NCBI RefSeq assembly: GCF_029891575.1 | Contig: NZ_JARZHF010000007.1 | Location: forward strand, 186,001-250,000 | Length of the DNA: 64,000 nt | Direction: 5' to 3' | Source: Salipaludibacillus daqingensis | GTDB lineage: Bacteria; Bacillota; Bacilli; Bacillales; Salisediminibacteriaceae | Shown: piece by piece, positions 35,105 to 43,752 of the stretch | How the letters are laid out: the number at the start of each line of letters is the position of its first letter | Numbering within the stretch: position 1 is the first letter of the stretch | Notes under the pieces: generated by a model | What the model saw: only the letters and a program-made list of their open reading frames with translations | Told to the model about the DNA's origin: nothing | Databases searched by the model: none | Program-made: the position numbers and the translations under genes

Positions 35105-35187
35105 TATGCTTTGACGTTTCCTATTATGACCGTTGCATTCGCTATTCACAAATGAGTTAGTTACTACACTTTGAAAGGATGAATAAG

Positions 35188-37398
35188 ATGAGCAAAAGTA
35201 CTATTACAAAGAATGGATTAGATGAAATCATAGGAGAATTAAGGCATCGATTTCCACACCTAACATGGAAACCGTTCCTAGAAAGATTAAAGGCCATGAC
35301 AAGCCAGCACCAAACGGAAGCAAATATTCCAGTTATGGCAGCGTTGGATCAGTTAACTGCTCAAGAGGCTGATTGGACCTTTGTTGCATCAAAACTATAT
35401 TCTCACAATCTATATGAGGAAGTATCATCTGAACGTCACATCCCAGCTTACGAACAATTTTCGTTATTAATCAAACAACTAGTTGAACAAGGTTTCTATA
35501 AAAAAGAATTAATCGAAGAGTACTCAGAAGAAGAATTACAACATTTAGGGAGTTACATCGATAAAAAGAAAGATGAATTCTTTACATACATCGGGTTAAA
35601 AACACTGGCTGACCGTTACTTGGCAAGAACACATAGGGGACAATTGCTTGAATTACCCCAAGAAAGATTGATGATCATTGCGATGAGTTTGATGGTTAAA
35701 GAGTCTAAGCAAAAACGAATAAAACTAGTTGAAGAATCTTATTGGGCTCTTTCGAATTTGTATATGACTGTTGCTACTCCGACACTTGCAAATGCCGGTA
35801 AAACGCACGGTCAACTCTCGAGCTGCTTCATAGATACGGTAGATGATAGTTTAAAAGGCATTTTTGATAGTAATACAGACGCAGCAACCGTTAGCAAAAA
35901 CGGAGGGGGATTAGGTGTCTACTTAGGGAAAATTCGTGCAAAAGGTTCAACAATTAAAGGGTTTAAAGGAACATCATCCGGCGTTCTTCCATGGATGAAG
36001 CAATTAAATAACACCGCAGTCAGTGTCGATCAACTAGGCCAAAGACAAGGAGCGATTGCTGTTTATTTAGATGTTTGGCACAAAGATATTTTTTCTTTTC
36101 TTGATGCCAAACTTAATAATGGAGATGAGCGTCAGAGAACACATGACCTATTTACTGGTGTTTGTATTCCAGACTTGTTTATGGAAAAGGTGGAAGCTAG
36201 AGAAGATTGGCATTTATTTGATCCACACGAAGTTCGCCAAGTGATGGGATTTTCGTTAGAAGATGTTTATGACGAGAGAAAGGGACGAGGAAGCTTTCGA
36301 GATTATTATTATGCATGTGTGGCAAATGAAGACTTATCTTCTGTGAAAGTTCCAGCTATAGACATTATGAAGCGAGTCATGATTTCACAGTTGGAAACAG
36401 GAACACCATATATGTTTTACAGGGATACGGTGAATCGTATGAATACTAATCGTCATGAAGGAATGATTTATTCATCAAACTTATGCACAGAGATTATGCA
36501 AAACATGAGTGCGACGACAGTACGTGAACAAACGACTAGTGACGGTGAAATTATTACAACGAAAAAAGCAGGTGACTACGTCGTATGCAATTTAAGTTCG
36601 ATCTCTTTAGCGACTGCTGTTAAAAACGATGTTCTTGAAAGACTGATTCCCATTCAAGTCAGAATGCTCGATAATGTCATCGATTTGAACACGATCGAAG
36701 TCCCTCAAGCCGAAATGACGAATCAAAAATATCGCGCGATTGGTCTAGGGACATTTGGTTGGCATCACTTACTTGCAGAAATGAAAATTCCATGGGAATC
36801 AGAAAAAGCTGTGCAATATGCGGATGAGCTTTATGAAAACATCCATTATTATACAGTGAAAGCTAGCATGGAACTTGCGAATGAAAAAGGGTCATACCCT
36901 GTTTTTGAAGGGTCCACTTATTCTACTGGAGAATATTTTGATAGTCGTGGGTACCATTCAAAAAGATGGTCAGACCTGAAGCAACAAGTAAAAGAAAAAG
37001 GAGTACGTAACGGGTATTTAATGGCTGTAGCTCCAAATTCCAGTACGTCTCTGATCGCAGGGGCTACGGCATCAATTGACCCTATCTTTAAAAAAGAGTA
37101 TGCCGAGGAAAAAAAGAATTACAAAATTCCAGTGACTGCGCCTAACTTGAATCAAGATACGACATGGTATTATAAGCCGGCCCATACAATTGATCAGCAT
37201 TGGAGTATCAAACAAAATGGAGCCAGACAAAAGCATATCGATCAATCTGTCTCTTTCAATTTATATGTGAAAAATAATATTAAAGCGAAAGAATTACTCG
37301 ATTTGCATAGTGATGCTTGGAAAAACGGATTGAAAACGACTTATTATGTACGCTCAACTTCTAGTGAATTAGAAGACTGTGAAAGCTGCTCAAGTTAA
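35188..37398 (+). CDS. nrdA: Class I ribonucleotide reductase, alpha subunit
   Basis: Reduces ribonucleoside diphosphates, using a radical passed from the beta subunit. The start is set at the ATG at 35188, spaced 8 bp from GAAAGGA; an in-frame ATG at 35179 overlaps that RBS. This gives 736 residues. The redox/active-site Cys are in SSCFIDTVDDSL, SNLCTEI (with the Asn and Glu of the family) and VVCNLSSIS. The radical-transfer Tyr pair is TTYYVRS, and the C-terminal CESC is the reduction pair. No clear ATP-cone motif (VxKRDG) is visible at the N-terminus. It heads the riboswitch-controlled operon nrdA-nrdB-nrdD-nrdG. No nrdI is present, which argues against class Ib. Confidence 0.93.
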   Translation: MSKSTITKNGLDEIIGELRHRFPHLTWKPFLERLKAMTSQHQTEANIPVMAALDQLTAQEADWTFVASKLYSHNLYEEVSSERHIPAYEQFSLLIKQLVEQGFYKKELIEEYSEEELQHLGSYIDKKKDEFFTYIGLKTLADRYLARTHRGQLLELPQERLMIIAMSLMVKESKQKRIKLVEESYWALSNLYMTVATPTLANAGKTHGQLSSCFIDTVDDSLKGIFDSNTDAATVSKNGGGLGVYLGKIRAKGSTIKGFKGTSSGVLPWMKQLNNTAVSVDQLGQRQGAIAVYLDVWHKDIFSFLDAKLNNGDERQRTHDLFTGVCIPDLFMEKVEAREDWHLFDPHEVRQVMGFSLEDVYDERKGRGSFRDYYYACVANEDLSSVKVPAIDIMKRVMISQLETGTPYMFYRDTVNRMNTNRHEGMIYSSNLCTEIMQNMSATTVREQTTSDGEIITTKKAGDYVVCNLSSISLATAVKNDVLERLIPIQVRMLDNVIDLNTIEVPQAEMTNQKYRAIGLGTFGWHHLLAEMKIPWESEKAVQYADELYENIHYYTVKASMELANEKGSYPVFEGSTYSTGEYFDSRGYHSKRWSDLKQQVKEKGVRNGYLMAVAPNSSTSLIAGATASIDPIFKKEYAEEKKNYKIPVTAPNLNQDTTWYYKPAHTIDQHWSIKQNGARQKHIDQSVSFNLYVKNNIKAKELLDLHSDAWKNGLKTTYYVRSTSSELEDCESCSS

Positions 37399-37412
37399 TT
37401 GGAGGGAAAACA

Positions 37413-38450
37413 ATGACAAAGTTAACGGAAAGAAAACTATATGATGTACAAGCACCGAATTCTTCTACAGGAATTATTTTAGGGGAAAGTTCAAACGTAC
37501 TGAACTGGGATGATGTTCGATTTTCTTGGGCTTATCCTCTATACAAAAACATGTTAGGCAACTTCTGGACACCATTTGAAATTAATATGAGTTCAGATGC
37601 CAAACAATTTGCAGATTTATCCGAAACAGAAGAGGAAGCTTTTAAAAAAATTATCGGTTTATTGGCCTTTCTTGATAGCATTCAAACAGATTATGCCATG
37701 CACGTTTCGAAGTATTTAACAGACTCCAGTCTAAATGCCCTAATGACCGTATTGGCATTCCAAGAAGTGGTTCACAACCAAAGCTATTCTTATGTGCTTT
37801 CGAGTCTTGTAAACAAAGATGAACAAGATGAAATATTTGAATACTGGAAACATGATCCTATATTGAGAGAGAGAAATGATTTTATCGCGGAAGGATATGA
37901 AGCATTCATAAATAATCCGACTCCTCGGACGCTCTTAGAATCAATTGTTTACGATGTGATTTTAGAAGGTTTAAACTTTTACTCAGGATTTAGTTTCTTT
38001 TATCATTTGGCAAGAAATCAAAAAATGGTCTCTACATCGACAATGATCAATTACATCAATCGCGATGAGCAACTTCATGTGTTTCTTTTTGCAAATCTGT
38101 TTAAAGAACTTCGAAGGGAATTTCCAGAACTTCAAACAGAGGAAGTAGATGATTTCGTTCAACGAACGTTTATACATGCAGCAGAATTAGAAATCAAATG
38201 GGCGAATCACATTATTGGTGAAAAGATACCAGAAATTCCGATCAACGATTTGGAAAACTATATCAAATTCATGGCGAATAAACGTGTAAATGAATTAGGA
38301 ATTGAACGACCATTTGAGGGACATCGGTCCAATCCGATGAAATGGATTAAAGTTTATGAAGATGTGAACCAAGGGAAGACTGATTTTTTCGAGCAAAAAT
38401 CAAGACAATATACAAAAGTATCAGAGGATAACGGGTTTGACGATCTGTAA
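37413..38450 (+). CDS. nrdB: Class I ribonucleotide reductase, beta (radical) subunit
   Basis: Holds the dimetal/tyrosyl radical for the alpha subunit. It is 345 residues and helical. Metal ligands are in LDSIQ (Asp), FQEVVHNQSY (Glu and His), EGLNFYSGF (Glu) and RDEQLHVFLF (Glu and His). The radical Tyr sits four residues after the first His (HNQSY), as in NrdB. C-terminal acidic NGFDDL is the tail that docks on alpha. The RBS TTGGAGGG is 14 bp after nrdA. Oxygen is needed to generate the radical, so this pair serves aerobic growth. Confidence 0.93.
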   Translation: MTKLTERKLYDVQAPNSSTGIILGESSNVLNWDDVRFSWAYPLYKNMLGNFWTPFEINMSSDAKQFADLSETEEEAFKKIIGLLAFLDSIQTDYAMHVSKYLTDSSLNALMTVLAFQEVVHNQSYSYVLSSLVNKDEQDEIFEYWKHDPILRERNDFIAEGYEAFINNPTPRTLLESIVYDVILEGLNFYSGFSFFYHLARNQKMVSTSTMINYINRDEQLHVFLFANLFKELRREFPELQTEEVDDFVQRTFIHAAELEIKWANHIIGEKIPEIPINDLENYIKFMANKRVNELGIERPFEGHRSNPMKWIKVYEDVNQGKTDFFEQKSRQYTKVSEDNGFDDL

Positions 38451-38476
38451 AGATTGTTAATTTAGGGGGAGAAACG

Positions 38477-40324
38477 ATGAAGGAGTTAATCAAATCTTTT
38501 CAAGAAATTGAACAAATAAACAGTGAATCATTAAAAGAAAATGCAAATGTTGACGGCTGTTCACCGTTGGGTAAAATGAATACTTTCGCATCAGAAACGT
38601 GTAAATGGTATACAGATGAGTTTCTGTTATCAGAAACAACAAAACAAGCTCAAAATGAAAACATTCTCTATATTCATGACAAAGATTTTTATCCTACAGG
38701 AACAACGACATGCAGCCAAATTCCGTTAGACAAGTTATTGGATAAAGGGTTTTATACAGGACATGGTCATATCAGGGCACCAAAATCGATTCAGTCAGCC
38801 ATGTCCCTTGCAGCGATTATTTTGCAATCGAATCAAAACAATCAACACGGCGGTCAATCGTTTCAAAAGTTCGATTATGATTTGGCACCTTTCGTCCGCA
38901 AATCATATGAAAATATGAAACAACGATTGATTGAGAAACATAAAACATCCTTTAATAATGAAAAAGAATTAGAGGCGTTTGCTTGGGACGAAACAAGACA
39001 AGAAACGTTTCAAGCTTGTGAAGCATTTATTCATAATGCCAATAGCATGCATTCTAGAGGTGGTGGCCAAGTTCCTTTTGTATCGATCAATTACGGGACG
39101 GATACATCATTTGAAGGGAGAATGCTCGTAGATGAATTACTTCAAGCGACTAGAAATGGATTAGGAAATGGCGAAACGCCGATTTTTCCAATACAAATCT
39201 TTAAAGTGAAAAATGGTGTCAATGCGAAGGAAGAAGATCCTAATTATGATTTATTTGAAAAAGCCATACTAACAACCAGTAAAAGGTTATTCCCGAATTT
39301 TAGTTTTTTGGATGCCCCTTTCAATAAGCAATATTTCAATGGTGAACCAGAATCAGAAGTTGCTTATATGGGATGTCGAACAAGGGTAATGGCTAATATA
39401 CACGGAGAAGAAACGTCTGTCGGTAGAGGGAATTTGTCATTTTCTTCATTAAACCTTGTTCGATTAGCATTATTAGCTAATGGAGATAGGAATAAATTTT
39501 GGTCTGGCTTATCAGAAGCGATTGAAACAGTCATTCAACAATTGCTCGATCGTTATCGCTATCAATGTGACAAAGTTGCTGCAGAGTTCCCTTTTTTATT
39601 TTCACAAGGGATATGGAAAGATGGAGACCAACTAAAATTAAATGAGAAGGTAGAAAAGGTAATTAAACAAGGAACACTGAGCCTAGGATTTATTGGATTA
39701 GCAGAAGCGCTAGTCGTTTTAACTGGAGAACATCACGGACAGTCTAAAACATCATGGGAATTAGGAATAGAGATTGTTGCAAAACTTAGACAAGCAGCTG
39801 ACAAAGCAACGCAACATTATTGTGTGAATTTTGGAGTCATTGCTACGCCAGCAGAAGGTTTGTCAGGAAAATTTGTTAAGACTGATCGTAATGATTTCGG
39901 TTCGATTACTAATGTAACCGAAAGGGACTACTATACAAATTCTTTTCATATTCCCGTTCATTATTCTCTATCTATTCATGAAAAAATTAGACTAGAAGCA
40001 CCCTTTCATGCATTATGTAATGCAGGTCATATAACTTATGTAGAGCTTGACGGTAATGCTTGTAAAAACACAAAAGCTCTCATGCAGATCGTCGATTATA
40101 TGAAACAATCAGGCATTGGATACGGTTCGATTAATCATCCCGTAGATCATTGTATGACATGTGGTTATCAAGGTGAAATCAATATACAATGTCCGTCCTG
40201 TGGAGAAATGGATGAACACAAATTACATCATATTAGGCGAATTACGGGATACCTTGTTGGGGATATGAAAAGGTGGAATAAAGCAAAAAGAAAAGAAGAA
40301 GAAAACCGGGTAAAACACTTATGA
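38477..40324 (+). CDS. nrdD: Class III anaerobic ribonucleoside-triphosphate reductase
   Basis: Glycyl radical reductase for anaerobic dNTP synthesis. At 615 residues it is shorter than the roughly 710-residue E. coli enzyme because an N-terminal ATP-cone is absent. It has HGGQSFQKFDYDLAPFV, the zinc ribbon CMTCGYQ...CPSCGE (about 561-580), and the glycyl loop RITGYL with radical Gly at 591. Active-site Cys candidates are TTTCSQIP and YMGCRTRVM. RBS AGGGGGAG. The stop overlaps the nrdG start by 4 bp (ATGA), giving translational coupling with its activase. Confidence 0.94.
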   Translation: MKELIKSFQEIEQINSESLKENANVDGCSPLGKMNTFASETCKWYTDEFLLSETTKQAQNENILYIHDKDFYPTGTTTCSQIPLDKLLDKGFYTGHGHIRAPKSIQSAMSLAAIILQSNQNNQHGGQSFQKFDYDLAPFVRKSYENMKQRLIEKHKTSFNNEKELEAFAWDETRQETFQACEAFIHNANSMHSRGGGQVPFVSINYGTDTSFEGRMLVDELLQATRNGLGNGETPIFPIQIFKVKNGVNAKEEDPNYDLFEKAILTTSKRLFPNFSFLDAPFNKQYFNGEPESEVAYMGCRTRVMANIHGEETSVGRGNLSFSSLNLVRLALLANGDRNKFWSGLSEAIETVIQQLLDRYRYQCDKVAAEFPFLFSQGIWKDGDQLKLNEKVEKVIKQGTLSLGFIGLAEALVVLTGEHHGQSKTSWELGIEIVAKLRQAADKATQHYCVNFGVIATPAEGLSGKFVKTDRNDFGSITNVTERDYYTNSFHIPVHYSLSIHEKIRLEAPFHALCNAGHITYVELDGNACKNTKALMQIVDYMKQSGIGYGSINHPVDHCMTCGYQGEINIQCPSCGEMDEHKLHHIRRITGYLVGDMKRWNKAKRKEEENRVKHL

Positions 40325-40788
40325 TCCGGATTTTATCAATTATTCATGATTCTATTGTGGATGGAGAAGGCTTACGAACAACGATGTTTTTTGCTGGTTG
40401 TCCTCATGAGTGCATTGGTTGTCACAATCCAGAAAGCTGGCTATATGAGAATGGACAACTTTATTCAGTAGATGCTTTACTAAAAACAGTTACCGATTTT
40501 CCATTAAATCAGGTCACTTTCTCTGGAGGAGAACCTTTTCATCAAGCAATGGAAATTATCCCATTAGCAAAAGAGATTAAAGCAATGGAAAAAAATATAT
40601 GGTGTTATACGGGTTATACATTTGAATGGTTACACAGCCATGGGAATGAATATCAGAAGACGTTGTTAACTTATATCGATACTCTTGTAGACGGACCTTT
40701 CATACAGAATTTAAGAGATACAACCTTGCATTTTCGAGGAAGTACGAATCAACGAATCATTGATCTTAACAGCGTTTTATTAGAATAA
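40321..40788 (+). CDS. nrdG: Anaerobic ribonucleotide reductase activating protein
   Basis: Radical-SAM activase that installs the glycyl radical on NrdD. It is 155 residues. The [4Fe-4S] motif CPHECIGC (C27, C31, C34) and the SAM-binding FSGGEPF segment are intact. It overlaps nrdD by 4 bp and is the last gene of the B12-regulated operon; a terminator follows 15 bp downstream. It is the only radical-SAM activase in the window. It is not an obvious partner for the distant PFL-like protein. Confidence 0.95.
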   Translation: MIRILSIIHDSIVDGEGLRTTMFFAGCPHECIGCHNPESWLYENGQLYSVDALLKTVTDFPLNQVTFSGGEPFHQAMEIIPLAKEIKAMEKNIWCYTGYTFEWLHSHGNEYQKTLLTYIDTLVDGPFIQNLRDTTLHFRGSTNQRIIDLNSVLLE

Positions 40789-40803
40789 TGATGATTTTAA
40801 TAT

Positions 40804-40832
40804 AACTAGAAGGACCTCCTTCTAGTTTTTTA
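40804..40832 (+). terminator. Intrinsic terminator of the nrd operon
   Basis: A 10-bp stem AACTAGAAGG (40804-40813) with CCTTCTAGTT (40818-40827), a 4-nt loop and a T tract. Confidence 0.92.
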
Positions 40833-40970
40833 GTGCATTATTTTTTATCTTTTGAGCTTTTATCGATATAATACACTTAACAAAGATTTAAGTTTATAAA
40901 CACTTACACAAAAATAGTATTTATTCGAATCATTCAACAATCAATCTAAGACTAGCAGAGGAGTTAAGCG

Positions 40971-42065
40971 ATGATGCGGATGGAAGTTGATGTTATCCAA
41001 GGGCGGGGTGATGCGTATACTTTTGGATTAGAACAAGCATATTCCTTGATTAATATGCCTCTATTTGAGAAGCACGCTAAACGACGTAAAAAGTCGATAA
41101 AAAAATACACAACAGATTATAAAATGGCTACGGAATATATGATGGAATACTCCCCCCAGTTGATGGAAGAAATACAAGGTATTGCAGATGGGTTGGAATG
41201 GTCCATACAAGATGTGATGCATGAATACGGTGGCTATCAACAAAGTTGGCGTAAATCTGGATGTAGTGCGATCATGGCAAATGGGATTTATGGTAGAAAT
41301 TATGACTATCATCCCAAAACTTACGACGGTCGATTTGTACTTTGGCAGCCTCATAAAGGGTTTGCTCATATTGGTTTTGCGCAAAGAATGATAGGTCGCA
41401 TGGATGGTATGAATGAAAAAGGGTTAGCTATCGGGTATCACTTTGTTAATCGATTGAGACCAAATGATGGATTTATTTGCACGAGCATTGCACGATTCGT
41501 ATTAGATTCATGTGAAAATGTAACAGATGCGATACTAACATTGAAAAAAATCCCTCATCGCCATGCGTTTAATTACTCTCTAGCAGATTATCATGGAAAT
41601 GCAGCTGTAGTGGAAGGTTCAGCACAAGGCGTGGAAGTTTTTCAACAACATCAAGGAGCTTGTACCAATCATTTTCAAACGAAAAACAAACAAAAAGAAA
41701 ATCGCTATAAAATTGAAGAGTCTCAAAATAGACTTATTACTCTTCAACAATTTCAACAGCAAAATCCTACTGCAAAGGAGATGTCTCAGCTATTAAATGA
41801 GCGACAGCATGGAATAGCAAAAGTGGACTATGGCAATTGGTCTGGAACGATTCATACGGCTATTTATGACACAAGGTCATTGACTGTTCATATTGGAATT
41901 GGGGTGAATGCTCAGTTTGTCACATTCCCTTTTAAACGCTGGTTAAAAGGGAATAAGTCAGTAATTAAAAAAGTAAGGGGACATCTACCCGAGGTAAATG
42001 GAGCAGGTCACCTAAAGCCTCAAGCGAGGTTAGCCCGAAATACATTCGTTAATGTAAGTGAATAA
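40971..42065 (+). CDS. C45-type N-terminal nucleophile amide hydrolase/acyltransferase
   Basis: A member of the penicillin acyltransferase (C45)/linear amide C-N hydrolase group. It is 364 residues. The presumed nucleophile is C98 in GCSAIMANGIYGRNYDY; in this family the chain is often cut just before that Cys. Later conserved segments are GRMDGMNEKGLAIGYHF and YSLADYHGNAAVVEGSA, and CTNHF is the typical late block. There is no signal peptide, so it is cytoplasmic. The RBS GAGGAG is 8-11 bp from two possible ATGs (40971, 40974). It lies 23 bp upstream of the UbiA fusion gene, so the two are likely co-transcribed. The substrate is unknown. Confidence 0.82.
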   Translation: MMRMEVDVIQGRGDAYTFGLEQAYSLINMPLFEKHAKRRKKSIKKYTTDYKMATEYMMEYSPQLMEEIQGIADGLEWSIQDVMHEYGGYQQSWRKSGCSAIMANGIYGRNYDYHPKTYDGRFVLWQPHKGFAHIGFAQRMIGRMDGMNEKGLAIGYHFVNRLRPNDGFICTSIARFVLDSCENVTDAILTLKKIPHRHAFNYSLADYHGNAAVVEGSAQGVEVFQQHQGACTNHFQTKNKQKENRYKIEESQNRLITLQQFQQQNPTAKEMSQLLNERQHGIAKVDYGNWSGTIHTAIYDTRSLTVHIGIGVNAQFVTFPFKRWLKGNKSVIKKVRGHLPEVNGAGHLKPQARLARNTFVNVSE

Positions 42066-42088
42066 ATATAGAGGAGGGATTATCCACC

Positions 42089-43612
42089 ATGGCAGAAAGA
42101 ACTAAAAAAGAGATCTATGAATACTTAAATAGAGCAGAAGTAGGTTCCGTTGGAACATCAAACATGGGTAAACCTAGGCAACGAATGATGCACTTTGCTG
42201 CAGACGAAGACTTTCATTTATATTTAACGAGTATGAAAGGTGATCCGAAAGTGATTCAATGGAGCAACATTCCTGAAACGGCTATTTTAATCCACCAAGG
42301 GAAATCTTTTATGGAAATGGAAGAATGCGAGATTATGGGGCGTGCTTCGATTGTAAGAACAGATGAAGAGAGAGAAAAGGCAGCTCAACTCTTAGCACCT
42401 CGTTCCCCAATTGTTGCACAATTCAAAGACATGGAGGCACTCGATCGGTTGGAATTCATTAAAATTACCCCCCTTACAGTTAAATACCGATATGTTCCTG
42501 AAATTCTCCAAGGGGAAGCACCAACCGTTTATGAGTTTAAAGAAAATCAGGATTCTTCTAATGATCGTCAAGAATTGAAATCTCGATTTAGAGCATGGAA
42601 AGAGGCCGTTCGACCACTATCATTGACCGCTTCCTTGATTCCATTATTACTAGGGGGTGCGATGGCTTTTTCGTTAACAGAAATGTTTACTTGGTCATTA
42701 TTTATCCTCACCCTATTAGGCGGTTTGATGGTTCAAGCAGGCACGAACATGATTAATGATTGGAAAGATGCAGAACGAGATGCAGACAATACACAAGGTA
42801 TTAGACCATTTACAGGTGGATCGAAAATGATCCAGTTAGGTTTAATTTCAAAGGCGGACATGGGCTTTTTCGGAATTTTACTAACGATAACTGCAGGATT
42901 AATTGGTTTGTTTCTAGTATTTCAAAGTGGTTGGGGGATTTTACCACTCATCGCTTACGGTTTATTAGCTGGCTTTTTCTATACAAATGGACAAGGAAAA
43001 TTTTCATTTATCAATTTATCCCCAGGTATTGCTGAATTATTGATAGCAACCACATATGGTATTGGGATGACGTTAGGTTCCTTTTACGTTCAGACAGGAT
43101 CATATTCCCTTGAAGTCTTCCTTATTTCTGTTCCTGTTGCATTATTAATTACTAATGTTCTGTTAATTAACCAATTCCCAGATGCTGCTGCGGATGAAGC
43201 ATCAGATAAGAATACATTAGTTGTCCGAATAGGAAAAGAAGGATCTAAAAACGTCTTAATTAGTTTGTTTATCATAGGATATAGTATAATTGCTATGTTA
43301 CCGCTGTTTGACATAGCGCCTTATAGTATATATCTATCTTATTTATCTTTACCTTTTATGATTCAGGCCATTAAGTATGCGCAACGAAACTATGATAAAC
43401 CTTCTACAGATATTATATCTAGTAATGCTCATACGGCGATTCATCATTTATTCACCGGATTACTACTTACGATTAGTTACTTGTATTTAACTCTAAATGT
43501 GTGGATTATAGCTAGTTTATTCATCGCTGCCATCTTGTTCGTCATTTGGGTATGGCGTTACATTGAACGTCAGCGTCGAGTGATGAATGATTTCAAAAAA
43601 GCTTTTTCTTGA
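42089..43612 (+). CDS. Fusion of PNPOx-like split-barrel domain and UbiA-family prenyltransferase
   Basis: A 507-residue two-part protein. Residues 1 to about 150 are a pyridoxamine-phosphate-oxidase/general-stress-26-like split barrel (RQRMMHFAADEDFHLYLTS; PETAILIHQGKSF; ECEIMGRASIV), which would bind FMN or a related cofactor. Residues about 170-500 form a polytopic UbiA/MenA-type prenyltransferase. It has both Asp-rich motifs: N223-D224-x2-D227-x3-D231 and D365-x3-D369-x3-D373. A membrane prenyltransferase with a cytoplasmic flavin-binding domain suggests coupled reduction and prenylation, perhaps of a quinone-like substrate, but this is inference. RBS GAGGAGGG. The gene ends at a hairpin. 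Confidence 0.85.
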   Translation: MAERTKKEIYEYLNRAEVGSVGTSNMGKPRQRMMHFAADEDFHLYLTSMKGDPKVIQWSNIPETAILIHQGKSFMEMEECEIMGRASIVRTDEEREKAAQLLAPRSPIVAQFKDMEALDRLEFIKITPLTVKYRYVPEILQGEAPTVYEFKENQDSSNDRQELKSRFRAWKEAVRPLSLTASLIPLLLGGAMAFSLTEMFTWSLFILTLLGGLMVQAGTNMINDWKDAERDADNTQGIRPFTGGSKMIQLGLISKADMGFFGILLTITAGLIGLFLVFQSGWGILPLIAYGLLAGFFYTNGQGKFSFINLSPGIAELLIATTYGIGMTLGSFYVQTGSYSLEVFLISVPVALLITNVLLINQFPDAAADEASDKNTLVVRIGKEGSKNVLISLFIIGYSIIAMLPLFDIAPYSIYLSYLSLPFMIQAIKYAQRNYDKPSTDIISSNAHTAIHHLFTGLLLTISYLYLTLNVWIIASLFIAAILFVIWVWRYIERQRRVMNDFKKAFS

Positions 43613-43620
43613 TAATCATG

Positions 43621-43650
43621 AGACACCTGTTTCGGACAGGTGTCTTGTTC
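43621..43650 (+). terminator. Hairpin terminator after the UbiA fusion gene
   Basis: A 10-bp perfect stem AGACACCTGT (43621-43630) with ACAGGTGTCT (43636-43645) has a 5-nt loop and a weak T tail. Confidence 0.75.
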
Positions 43651-43752
43651 ATTAACATATTTCTGAGAAACATCATCACGGCATCAGGAGACTAGAGCCT
43701 TGGAGGAGCGCTTAAGTAATCGTCATAACAAAATTAAAAAAGGAGTTTATGT

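Noticed and set aside
40321-40788. NrdG as the activase of the PFL-like protein
   Set aside because: It overlaps nrdD by 4 bp and is 20 kb from the PFL-like gene; NrdG proteins are specific for NrdD.
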